Source: Takakia lepidozioides (Eukaryota; Streptophyta; Takakiopsida; Takakiales; Takakiaceae). From it: a stretch of 64,000 nt of DNA. Below the pieces are notes generated by a model that was given only the letters and a program-made list of their open reading frames with translations, did not search any database and was not told the origin of the DNA. Both the position numbers and the translations under genes were made by a program. Below are positions 1 through 8,655 of this stretch, one piece after another (the first letter of the stretch is position 1; every line of letters starts with the position of its first letter). The stretch is taken from assembly GCA_030704615.1 (NCBI GenBank), contig CM060731.1, forward strand, positions 67,994,756-68,058,755. The letters are read 5' to 3'.

Positions 1-245
1 ACAGCCTCTACCTTGTGAAAGGGGGTTTCCCTGGTCAGCTGGTATGCCGTCTCCCTTCTGCTTGTGCTTTCATGATGAGTTTCAATGTTCTCTGCAACTC
101 CACTCTAGTAGAATCTATTATGATCGACACCGATCATCACCGATTCATGATAAAAATGATTTTATTGTGTCTGAGTTCTGAATAGCCGATGTACACACTT
201 CCACTATAGATTGTGTTTACCACACTAACCTGCTATCTTTGGCAG

Positions 246-531
246 ACGAGGATGCTCGAGGCGATCTGCCTGCGGAGGATTCGCACCTCAAAGACACCAT
301 CCTCCATCCGCAGCTTTGAGATTTCTGACCAGGGTTGTTTCGTCAACCCTCCCTATGAGCCCCATGTCGATGACATTTTGTACAACTTCATGCAGTCCAG
401 TCAGACTCTGAAGAGACCAGATGGCACTCCCTGGAGAGGTGCAAAGAAAAAGTCCCCAGCGTTCATGCAAATACTGCTGGAGTCATGCAGCCACCGCTCT
501 GCACGGGTGGTCGATCTTTGTGTGTCTACAG
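246..531 (+). CDS. Amino-methyltransferase-like gene, exon with NPPY motif
   Basis: First of three visible exons of a gene that continues beyond the left edge. It follows a good acceptor (TTTGGCAG, AG at 244-245) and ends at 531 before GTTTCG. In the frame starting at 246 it encodes FVNPPYEPHVDDIL, whose Asn-Pro-Pro-Tyr (345-356) is the catalytic motif IV of amino-methyltransferases acting on N6-adenine or N4-cytosine. It ends inside the AdoMet-binding motif I (VVDLCVSTG). Splicing to the next exon completes a DxxxxxGTT pattern typical of the N6_N4 methyltransferase family. NPPY comes before the AdoMet motif, which is the beta-class order. Substrate (DNA, RNA or protein) cannot be told. It could be a host gene or cargo of a mobile element. 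The spliced form argues against bacterial contamination. Confidence 0.6.
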
Positions 532-626
532 GTTTCGTTCTTTCCCTTCTGAATTGGTTTTCTTTCAACAGTTTCATTGCTTAAATCCCCCCCACCAAAC
601 TGTTCATGTCCTCCTGTCTGGTGCAG

Positions 627-816
627 GAACAACTTACCATGCATGCAAGGCAGGCGGAAGAAGCCTTTTTGGCATGGAGGGTGATTCTGACCTCTACAAC
701 ACAGTGCTCCTCCCCCTTTTGTCTGGCTCCACTTCAGGCACACAGACTGATCGGATTCAAATTCGAAATGATGACGATCCCGAAGATAAGCAGGTCGACA
801 ACGACTTTTCATGTGA
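627..816 (+). CDS. Amino-methyltransferase-like gene, exon with AdoMet motif
   Basis: Exon between acceptor GTGCAG (AG at 625-626) and donor GTAAGT at 817. Joined in phase 1 to the exon ending at 531 it reads STGTTYHACKAGGRSLFGME. This matches the GTTxxAxxxxGRxxxGxE pattern of N6_N4-type methyltransferases, where the final acidic residue binds the AdoMet ribose. After about 40 residues the sequence becomes Asp/Asn-rich (RNDDDPEDKQVDNDF), probably a linker. A donor at 813 also exists, but only the one at 817 keeps frame with the last exon. Confidence 0.6.
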
Positions 817-891
817 GTAAGTGCTAAACCCTCTTTGGGAGCCATACTCAATTTCTCAATAACATCAAAGTTACAGTAATAACTTTTTCAG

Positions 892-1150
892 GCTGTCTTT
901 CAGGAAAGGCAGCGGTGGATCTTCAAGAGATACAGTCATTTCTGGCGAGTCTGTTTTCGACAGCCCCCTTTCCAATTTTCTGCTTTCTGTTTATGCCGAA
1001 GCAATGGCACTTCACGCGGCCGAATCCCTATCCCCTGACTTTTTAGTGGCCAGCTGTAGGTGTATCCAGCGTGGATCCGGTGTTCTAAAATACTTAGACT
1101 TAGATGCAGAGGAAGCGGGGATACATTGTACTGACTCTGAGTCAGACTGA
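892..1150 (+). CDS. Amino-methyltransferase-like gene, C-terminal exon
   Basis: Starts after acceptor TTTTTCAG (AG at 890-891) and reads open to TGA at 1148-1150. Joined to the exon ending at 816 it begins ...ELSFRKGSGGSSRDTVIS and ends ...GIHCTDSESD. It has no start codon, so it only makes sense as a spliced exon. Ser-rich, no domain recognised. The phase agreement across both junctions is the main support. Confidence 0.5.
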
Positions 1151-1690
1151 ACTATATTCTTTTAATATTCATTTTCATACTATCTGGAAAACGTTGAATC
1201 CCCTTCCTCCACCGTAGTTGTTCCTTTAGAACAAATAATAATCACATAATCAACTTTCATTTAAATTGCAATATGTATGAATCCATCTCACAAACCTCCC
1301 CGACTCTTCTCATATCCATTGTGCATTCATCTACAGTGTATTCATGCGTGTTCCATTCATGAATTTTTTCTTTTGTTCAACATCCATTGTACATTCATCC
1401 TCTGTACTCTTTAATCCACCCCACAAACCTTCCACACTCATTTAATATACGTTGTGCATTCGTCAAAAGTTTTGGTCATGCATCTTCCTGTCATGAATTT
1501 TGTCATTCCTCAACATCCATTATACATTCATCCATTTTACTCTTATCCATCCCTCATTCATCCATCTACATTCATTTTTCACACTCATCCATCTGTTTAT
1601 CATCCAACTGTACATCCATCCTTTATTCAATGCCTTTTATTATGTCGTCGAGCTTGTTTCCGCGATAAATGGTGCCAATCCGCGGGAATA
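1151..1690. repeat. Intergenic stretch with degenerate CATTCATC repeat
   Basis: From about 1235 to 1640 the + strand repeats loose versions of CATCCATT/CATTCATCCAT separated by T-rich spacers. This creates open frames full of His, Ser, Ile and Pro that are not genes. The repeat is too diverged to give a fixed period by eye. It may be the 3' flank of the methyltransferase gene or the edge of the following retroelement. Confidence 0.5.
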
Positions 1691-1709
1691 CACTCCACTT
1701 CTTTCTGGG

Positions 1710-1820
1710 CGCGTGGTGACGTGGCCTTCACGTGTGATGACGTGGAGTGAGCCCCGTGACGTGGCATTTGCGCAAGGTGACGTGGCGTGAGTGCTGTTGC
1801 GCTCACGCGCTCACGTGACC
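1710..1820. promoter_or_regulatory. Cluster of ACGT-core (G-box-like) elements
   Basis: Four copies of TGACGTGG, plus CACGTG-type palindromes near 1728 and 1811, occur within about 100 bases (1717, 1738, 1757, 1777). In plants the ACGT core is bound by bZIP and bHLH factors. The cluster lies directly before the gag zinc-knuckle reading frame of the Ty3/gypsy element, where the promoter-bearing LTR or leader would be. Function is inferred only. Confidence 0.35.
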
Positions 1821-2730
1821 AGGCTCACGCCGAGGCATCCTGGGCACAACCTACACAACTACAGTGTGGGCATTGTGGAAAGTTTGGGCATGAGGAGGCC
1901 CAGTGTTATGGCTTGCATCCTGAACTACGGCCAGGCCAGTTCCAAGGGAACAATGGTGGCTGAGGACGAGACAATGTAGTCCAAAGAGGTAGAGGAGGCA
2001 GAGGTCGAGGTGGAGGTCGTAACCAAAACCAAGGAGCACAGGGTCAAGGTCAAGGTCATGACCAAGGCATGGTGGATAGACTTGCCCAGCTAGATCAACG
2101 TCTTGCTGCCATGACCACTACTCATGTTGCACCAGCTCCAAGGCTTGAATACACCAAGCTCCACCTCCACAACCTCCTATGCCTAGGGAAGACCAGATTG
2201 GTATGGGCTTCATGTTTGGAGCCGCACTTGCAGGGCCATTGCATGTATTGGACTTTGCTGTTGCGGTCACTCGAGCAGTAACGCGTGCTCCTAAGCCAAG
2301 AGGAGCGGATGTGGATTTTGATCCACAAAAGGGGGAAGCGAGTCGTCAGACAAGGCTTCCACAGTCCTTTACATTGATTGAGACAGTGTCACCTATGCCA
2401 TCAATGGCACCTGCTCGCCCAAGTATGTCAGAGGTAGAGCCACGAGTACCATTGGAGAGAGTTGGTGTGGCTCGGGAAATGTCAGAGGGTGGTGCTGCAA
2501 AGCAAGGTGCAACCAGTACAGTGGGGGCGGCTACGACGGTTTGTCAAGCTCCATTGTTTTCTGCAATGACCATTGCAATGCCGGGGATTCGGCCAGCTGC
2601 TGTATTCAAACTAGCAGCTAGACTCTATGAGAGTGATGATGCATCGGCACTATCTGCAGAGATAACATATAAGGTGTAGTCTATGGATGCTTTGGATTCG
2701 AGGGTGAAGTCAGCCACAGCTGCGCCATGA
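1810..2730 (+). pseudogene. Gag region with CCHC zinc knuckle and RG-rich stretch
   Basis: One frame encodes CGHCGKFGHEEAQC (1865-1906), an exact C-x2-C-x4-H-x4-C retroviral-type zinc knuckle for RNA packaging. A Gly/Arg/Gln-rich stretch follows (to about 2070), interrupted by TGA at about 1966. From 2179 a second frame runs through a Ser/Pro/Ala-rich linker to TAG at 2677-2679. Beyond it the same frame continues to TGA at 2728-2730 and into the protease. Mutated, no intact product. Confidence 0.7.
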
Positions 2731-2733
2731 CAA

Positions 2734-3234
2734 ATGACAGCTGCAAGGTTGCAGGAGTTGCCAGCTAGGCCAGCCATTGAGCGCAGCATGGTGACTCCTA
2801 GAGTAGTCCTGGTGGACAATCATGATGGAGTGTTTCAATTGGGTGGTCCAACCGGAAAGAGGTATAGGCCATTGCCGGTCTTGTTGGACTCGGGAGCACA
2901 GCCTTTGATATTGGGGAAAGCAGCAATTGCAGGCTTGGGCCTTACAGAGGCGGACTTGGAGCCTTGTCCTTTCCAAATTCAAACATCTTTGGGCGGTTCA
3001 GAGAAAGCGCGAGGGATTACACGCCATGAGCTCTTCATTCGATTGCAGCCGGATCATCCTACGGACGGCTCAGTCATGAGAGCTAAAGCCATTGTTACGG
3101 ACGCGATGTCCTATGATGTGCTTGTTGGTGGGGCTGTGTTGCACCCATGGGATTTACTCTGGACTTTTGGGAGGAAACGACATCCTACAGGCCGGAGTGG
3201 CAGTCAGGGGATGGCCGACGTGCACTGCTCCTAG
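2734..3234 (+). pseudogene. Retropepsin-type aspartic protease domain
   Basis: Contains PVLLDSGAQPLILGKAA (from about 2875), the D-S/T-G active-site signature of retroviral-type proteases, which cut the gag-pol polyprotein as dimers. A second conserved strand appears downstream as YDVLVGGAVLHPW. The frame is the one used by the preceding gag linker, separated by the stops at 2677 and 2728. Near 3195-3210 the reading shifts frame: a continuation GRRALLLVRFIGDVVVDH is found in another frame. Confidence 0.7.
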
Positions 3235-3499
3235 TGCGGTTTATTGGGGATGTAGTGGTGGATCATAGGAACATGATGCCAACATTGGCTGCATTCTTAG
3301 GTGTGGTGACTTAGGGTGGTGAGCTCTTGGAGGGCAATAGCCATACAGATGATAGGCCACCACTTGATGAGGACAAGCAATTGGCATACAAGGCTGAGTC
3401 GCTTCCTCATGTTCCTGTGCATAGCTCACTGTGGGGTATAGTTGGGGATTTGCAACGAGTATCAAGCCAGTGTGTGCAGCTTCTTTGGACACAGTGCCT

Positions 3500-4340
3500 A
3501 TTACTTGGAAACCACCTGACTCAGGGATTTGTTTGGAGGCATGAACACTGGGCTTGCAGGAGTGTTGCAAGCAGGGATTAAAGTACGCAAGTACTTGTAT
3601 GTGGAGAAGGATGAGATTGCTCGGCGTATTTCTATGTGCCATATCACCTTGCTCACACACCGGTATCCTGAGTTGTTGCCTCTCTCAGCAATTCAAGGAT
3701 ACCAAAAGACCTTGCCAGCAGACATTACCATGCTGGGGCGGAGGATGATCGGCATGGTCCCATTGACTTGGTGATAGAAGGGTGGCTTTGCCAAGCACAT
3801 TCGTCCGCATGTCATGGTAATGATTTGCATGATGCACGATCACATCTGTTTTGGGAGATGTTGCGAGTGTTTACGTGACTTGCAGGTGAGGCAAGTGCAA
3901 CCTCCAGCTTACATCCTGGAGAATGTTCTTCTCATGGGGGATTCTCGGGCCAGGTTATGGCTAGTGTGCATTAGATCCGGTCATGGATTGGACCAGCTGT
4001 ATTGTTGGATGCAGCTGCAGTGGGTTCACGGGCACATAGGCCTAGGTTAAGGTGGACCAATCTTACACCACAGCGAGAGCGGGCAATGCGGTTTGCCACG
4101 GGCACTACAGCTGTGCCAGCTCTATCAGAGGCATCACGACGCCAAGTGTTGGGTCAGGCAATGGATCTCAATTGCTTGACATGGGTTATTGGCTTGTGCA
4201 TGGCTGAGCAATGGAGATTGCAAGCATTGATGGCTACTTCTGCACTTCCATTGGATATTACACCCTCTCTGCCCACCGGGACGCTGGAGGCAGTGAGTGG
4301 GGGCGAGCACATGATCATGAGATGCAAGCACCCATGACAG
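3500..4340 (+). pseudogene. C5-cytosine DNA methyltransferase domain (retrotransposon cargo)
   Basis: Motif I appears as FGGMNTGLAGVLQAGI (about 3529), binding AdoMet. Motif IV appears as GPIDLVIEGWLCQ (3756-3794); its Cys codon at 3789-3791 is the catalytic nucleophile position, though the usual Pro or Glu before it is Leu. Motif VI is YILENV (3910-3927), with the catalytic Glu at 3919-3921. Motif VIII-like VGSRAHRPRLRWTNL follows near 4020-4065. The motifs sit in three frames (changes near 3740, 3860 and 3960-4000, and a TGA near 3860), so the gene is inactive. The arrangement FxG...GPxDLVI...ENV...AHR..RWTN resembles DNMT3-like enzymes more than plant MET1 or CMT. Family and position between protease and RT match the element class described from charophytes. 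Confidence 0.8.
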
Positions 4341-5240
4341 GTGTGGGATGAGATGCGCAAAGAGAGAGTCATTGGATCTCTCAAGCAACAGTATGAGGAG
4401 TGGGGAGAGCCATACACTGAGGATCAGTTGGAGGTCAAGGTGGCTAAGGTTTTTGAAGAGGTTGAGAATGTTTCTTGCTCAGAGGATGTTCTCAAGGTGG
4501 CTATGGCGGAGCAAGTGGAGGCTATGCCACAGTCAGGGTGGGCGGACAAGGCCCAAAAGGTTGCTATGTAGCAACCAAATGATGCATCTCCTACCTCCAA
4601 GCCCGGTGTACCCAAGATTGCAGTCACTGAGGACAATTGGGAACCAAATATTGGACCTATAGTCACCGGAGGAGAGAGACGGAGGATCCAGCAGTTTCTA
4701 AAGGCTTATAGAAATTGCTTTGCCTTCGGTTTGAAGGTTTTGGGGCGTTTGAAGGGCAAGGAGATTCGTATTGATTTGAAAAGTGATACGCCAATTTTTC
4801 GAAGGCCCTACAGGTATAGTGACATGGAGAGGTCTTTGATCCAGTCACGGACTATGGAGTTGTTCGAAGCTGGATTGGTGGAGTTGTCAGGCGGGGAGTA
4901 TGCCTCGGCAACGGTGATGCCAGCTAAAAAAGATATCTATGGCAATTGGACAAAAAGAAGGATGTGTGGGGTCTATCGTCCTGTGAACCGTCAGACTAAG
5001 TCTGATAGATATGCCATGCCAGAGGAAATCTTTGATGCCATTGGGCATGCGAAGGGTGTTAGTACATTGGACTTACGATCGGGTTATCACCAGTTGCCAA
5101 TCAAAGAGGCTGACATGCAAAAGACGGGACATTAGCGTACGATTTGGGTTGTTTCCCTCTCAACTTTGGATCTTAGCACCCAAAGTCTGTCTGTACAAAA
5201 TCATGGCCAGTATTCGGAGTTTCCTTGGGTTTGATAAGCT
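4341..5240 (+). pseudogene. Ty3/gypsy reverse transcriptase, N-terminal half
   Basis: One frame is open from 4341 except for TAG at 4569-4571. It first encodes a Glu/Lys-rich segment that may be the end of the methyltransferase or a linker. Then come the pre-RT region (QQFLKAYRNCFAFGLKVLG) and RT blocks IFRRPYRYSDMER, CGVYRPVNRQTKSDRYAMP and STLDLRSGYHQLPI, all typical of Ty3/gypsy RT. A frame change near 5130 is followed by VRFGLF, the expected next block. Sequence after about 5240 is unrelated, so the catalytic YxDD box, RNase H and integrase are missing. Confidence 0.75.
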
Positions 5241-5674
5241 TTGGGCCACCCTAGCCCATTGAGTGCTCCCTCAGGCCAGAAACAACGTATAGACATTACT
5301 AGGTGTTCTGCTGATAGACACCAACCCGTTGTTGATTACCCTGTTGATGATGTTATCAACACCTATAAAGAATCGGTTAGACATCGCCCTGTTGTCTGGC
5401 CTCTTAACAAGCCAGGGCCATACCCCTTGTTTCTACGTGCTAAACCGAAGTGGAAATTTTTTGACGATGTGTGGTTTATTACTTCTCCAATTGGTCGAAA
5501 CTAGTTGCTTTCGATTGTCGATAAGTTGACTGTGGCGTTTCCTGAGTTGAAAGGCAAAGTTCTTTCCAATAAGACAAGCAGGGGTGTTGGAATTACACAT
5601 ATGGAGGAAGCCCTTGTTCCTCGGAAATATGGCATGGAAGTGACTGGTCACAGAGATCCGATCTCTTATGGAAA
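5241..5674 (+). pseudogene. Tyrosine recombinase (Crypton-like), exon with GHRD motif
   Basis: The frame reads RPVVWPLNKPGPYPLFLRA, then WFITSPIGRN, a TAG stop at 5502-5504, and continues in the same frame as NKTSRGVGITHMEE and TGHRDPISYGK. This follows the layout of the C-terminal half of tyrosine recombinases of the Crypton/DUF3504 type: WF..PvGrN, NHxLR with the catalytic Arg (here NKTSR, His replaced by Lys), GHR, then Tyr. The exon ends at 5674 before GTGAGT. The in-frame TAG makes this copy probably non-functional, unless translation starts after it. It could be a domesticated host gene or a mobile Crypton remnant. Confidence 0.55.
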
Positions 5675-5781
5675 GTGAGTGAGGTGACTTTACGAAAACA
5701 ATGACGGAATTCCAATGTTTATTGGCTGACCCTTATCTGCACGAGTGTTTTGGTTTTAACTTGTTTTTTCTTTCTGTGAAG

Positions 5782-5925
5782 ATACAATCGCATTGACAAT
5801 AATTTAAGAGATCGAGCAATGCAACGAATAATTAGTGGAGAATTGAAGAACGGTCGTCTTTTTCGGTTTGAAGATGCCTACAGTGAGGAAAAAATTGCAT
5901 ATGAGAAGATAAAAGCAAATCTCTT
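5782..5925 (+). pseudogene. Tyrosine recombinase-like, exon carrying the catalytic Tyr
   Basis: Acceptor TGTGAAG (AG at 5780-5781). Joining 5674 to 5782 gives GHRDPISYGKYNRI, which places a Tyr at the expected distance after the GH motif of tyrosine recombinases. The exon goes on as RDRAMQRIISGELKNGRLF and is open to about 5964. Its true donor is uncertain, so the right boundary is approximate. Confidence 0.5.
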
Positions 5926-5999
5926 TCCTGTCTCCTTCTTACATTGTTGTATTTCAATTTGGTGATATAATCTAATTATTTGTTTGTTTACGTGTAGGA

Positions 6000-6316
6000 G
6001 AAAGAATGTGTAGGGGATCAGACCCTTGTCATTACTGTCGTTTCTTGTTCTGAGGAGAAATCCATGGTACCTGTAGCAAAAGTTAAGAGAGTATCTATTG
6101 ATGTTGATGAGGTACTGGGATGAGTTGTTCGAGAACGAGCTTCCGAAGTATAAAGATCGGCTGGAGGCTATTCATGGCCGTTTGCCTTTTGGTCCTGCTA
6201 ATGTGAATACCAGTACTGGCCATATTTTCAATAACCTGCAGAACTGTCCCATCACTATCAACTACATCGTTGATCCAAATATTCTTTGTTGCTTTTGCAC
6301 CAGCTTCAATGGATAA
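6000..6316 (+). pseudogene. C-terminal part of the recombinase-like gene
   Basis: After a TGTAG acceptor near 5998, one frame reads EKECVGDQTLVITVV to about 6108. A neighbouring frame from 6098 reads RYWDELFENELPKYKDRLEA and later GHIFNNLQNCPITINY, to a TAA after 6310. The Phe-x-Asn-x-x-x-Cys-x-Ile-x-Ile pattern resembles the short beta-rich tail often seen after Crypton-type recombinase domains, but this is a weak match. Two frames are needed, so either an unseen splice or a frameshift is present. Confidence 0.35.
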
Positions 6317-6319
6317 TTC

Positions 6320-8600
6320 TTCAGAGTCATCTCAGAAGCTGACTTGATTGCTGCATATATATGTTTAGACTAAGATCGATGGAAGATGATTCGGATTGTA
6401 ATCTTATAGAAATTATAGTAGACATAGATCATTTGAATGTTAATTCAGATATAGTCTAGCAGCAATAGTTTCTAGAAACATTGATTCAATTGAGTTTGTC
6501 ATTCAGATTCTTTGACATTGATGGTGATCAAATTCTTTCAATAAAGTTGTACTCACAGTCGTTTGATCTCAGCTCAAGGCTAGTGTTGTGTGATGTTCTG
6601 TAAAGAAAATTTTCATGTAAAGATAAAGAAACCATGCATGAAAGAAAAAAAAATGCCCCAACTACAAAGTACCTTCTGAATTTCGTAAGGTATTTTGCTA
6701 GCGTGGCAAGGACCTTACGGGAGCCGGAAGGTACAGTGCAATCTTCTGCCCTGTAAACGACCTAAAATGAACCAGGAAAAATATCATGGTTCTTTACGCA
6801 TGTGCGGAGGCTCACGCCATTGTGAGCAACAACAAATATTCAATATATTGTTTGAATATTCTTTAAAGATTCTATGGCAAAACGAATTGTGCTCACGCAG
6901 ACGAACTGTTGTAGAAATAACTTATGTTCACGTGAGCACAAGCTATATATTTTTGAGATTCTGGCAAAACTCTTGAAGTTTTGTAGGCGAAACCTGAGGG
7001 GTTTTTTCTTTGTGTTTTTCTGGCAACATATAGGCCCAATTACTGAAGTTTGGTCGGCGAAAGTTTTTTGTTCTTCTTTGGGCACAACTAGGGCCAAAAA
7101 CTTGGGTATTTTTCTTTTTCTTATTTTTTTTTGTTGATCTTCTTCTGTAGACAGGTCCAAAAAACCATGATTATCCCACAAAATCCAAGTGTTTCTTTAA
7201 TATATTATATTTTTTGGTATTTTTTGCTATGCCTCACAGCACTATGAGGGTTTTTATTAGTTTTCTTCCAATAATTTCAAGCTTGGTTATATGTATTATA
7301 TAGGTAGTAATTAAAGTAATTAAATTTATTATAGGTAGTAATATAATTATAAATATCACATAAACTATAAATACATTTATAACTGAGCTTATTTGCGTGT
7401 AAATTATTTTCTGTCAAAACATTGGGACTTTATTACCATGCTTTTGTGCTCACGCCTCTATTTTTTTCGCTCACTTCCCCAAATTCAGGAAAACCCTGCA
7501 GTCCACATAAGATTATCTTACGAGGGAATTCCCTATGACGTCCCGCTTGGGCCATTTCTTAGACGGGAAAATTGTGGAGGGAGTTTCTGATTTTTCGGGC
7601 TTCAGCTCGAGGTCCAGCATAGGGAAATTCAACTGTATATCTGCCCCAAACGTCCAAAAAATCAAATCGGCGAAAGCCCAGTGGACACTTAAGAGGCTGT
7701 CCGAAAATTTGTGGCAAATATTTGGAAATCTTTACTCGCCATGGAATCGGGCACGGGTCACCATAGCCGTGTGTGTGTGTGTGTGTGTGTTATTTATTTA
7801 TTTATTTATTTTTTCCCGTGCATTACACCTAGTAATCGCCATAAAAGTACCCAATGCAAAATCTTTGATGTGCTTTACTGTGGAATTTCACATGAGATAG
7901 GTAGGTAAGATCACACAGAAGGTTGTCCAAGGTTCGAAAACACATACAAGTTAAGTTACGAACAGTGTTATTGGTGATCTTGTGGCGTTCGAGTACAGGC
8001 TTGTCGTGGAGGCGATGGTGACGACGGACTACGAGCTCTCAGCACCAGAGGGTATGGCTGAATCTCGAGGTCAGTTTTTTCTTAGGCTGAGACTCGTGGT
8101 CTTCCTCTTTCATGTATGGACTATTCATATGTACACCGGAGATTGAGTTGTCAATGAACTTGTGTGTTTATAAAACCCAAAGGGCAAAGTTTGGTGATGA
8201 TCTCATAAACACTCCCCGAATGATGGCCATAACCTTCCTCGTCAGACACAGACAGGCACGGAACTTTTTGGCGTCACTGTCCCTAGGGCTTGAATCTGTT
8301 CAAACATTCGAGCTATCAGCAAATTCACCTTCTACTAGCTCCTTTTTGGCAGCTGGGCCATGACCATTGGGCACTCCGTTGAAGGATGAGAGAACGGACT
8401 AATCAGACTTCGCTGGATGTAGCCTTTTAGGCAAAAGACCCCACTCACATTTTGGACAGAGCAGATAAGTAGAATTGAGATAGAAGGGGCAGGTGGAGAG
8501 CAGAATTGGCACATTACTGGGCCAGGCTCGCTGCAGTAGTGGGCCTTTGCCACAATCGTGAAGTTGATTCTGGCCTTCCAAGTATTTCTCAAGAGCACTC
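6320..8600. other. Gene-poor AT-rich stretch
   Basis: No convincing coding sequence. The region is AT-rich, with repeated GCTCACG/CGTGAGC words (around 6800-6940 and 7450). At 7769-7812 there is a (GT)n run followed directly by (TATT)n. Short open frames at 6840-7181 and 7535-7900 have biased composition and no recognisable motif. From about 8400 the sequence approaches the LINE, but an endonuclease domain was not recognised. Confidence 0.5.
7769..7812. repeat. (GT)n-(TATT)n compound microsatellite
   Basis: About eleven GT units are followed without spacer by about five TATT units. Confidence 0.9.
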
Positions 8601-8655
8601 TATATCACTACCCTAGGCAGAGAAACACCATGGTGGTAATGACAAGAAATTCTGG

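Larger units (their letters stand above)
1810..5240 (+). mobile_element. Degenerate Ty3/gypsy retrotransposon carrying a C5-DNA methyltransferase
   Basis: Domains read in order on the + strand: gag CCHC zinc knuckle (1865-1906), RG-rich tail, protease with LLDSGAQ (about 2881), C5-cytosine DNA methyltransferase core (about 3520-4080), and the N-terminal half of a Ty3/gypsy reverse transcriptase (4731-5240). There are several stops and at least four frame changes, and RNase H and integrase are absent before unrelated coding sequence starts at 5.24 kb, so this copy is dead and 3'-truncated. No LTR pair was found by eye. Ty3/gypsy elements that acquired a DNA methyltransferase have been described in charophytes and, in other element classes, in dinoflagellates. 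This copy fits the charophyte description. Confidence 0.8.

Noticed and set aside
1387-1790. Several + strand open frames rich in His, Ser and Ile
   Set aside because: They lie in a degenerate CATTCATC repeat and change frame freely; repeat artefact.
4134-4417. Minus-strand open frames antisense to the methyltransferase region
   Set aside because: No motif, and the + strand has clear methyltransferase and linker content; shadow frames.
246-6316. One composite mobile element joining the amino-methyltransferase, the Ty3 element and the tyrosine recombinase
   Set aside because: Attractive, since all three touch DNA, but no shared termini or common frame link them; proximity only.
1151-6400. 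LTR pair flanking the Ty3/gypsy element
   Set aside because: I compared the left flank (1.15-1.8 kb) with the right flank (5.2-6.4 kb) by eye and found no repeated block; the 3' end is replaced by the recombinase gene.
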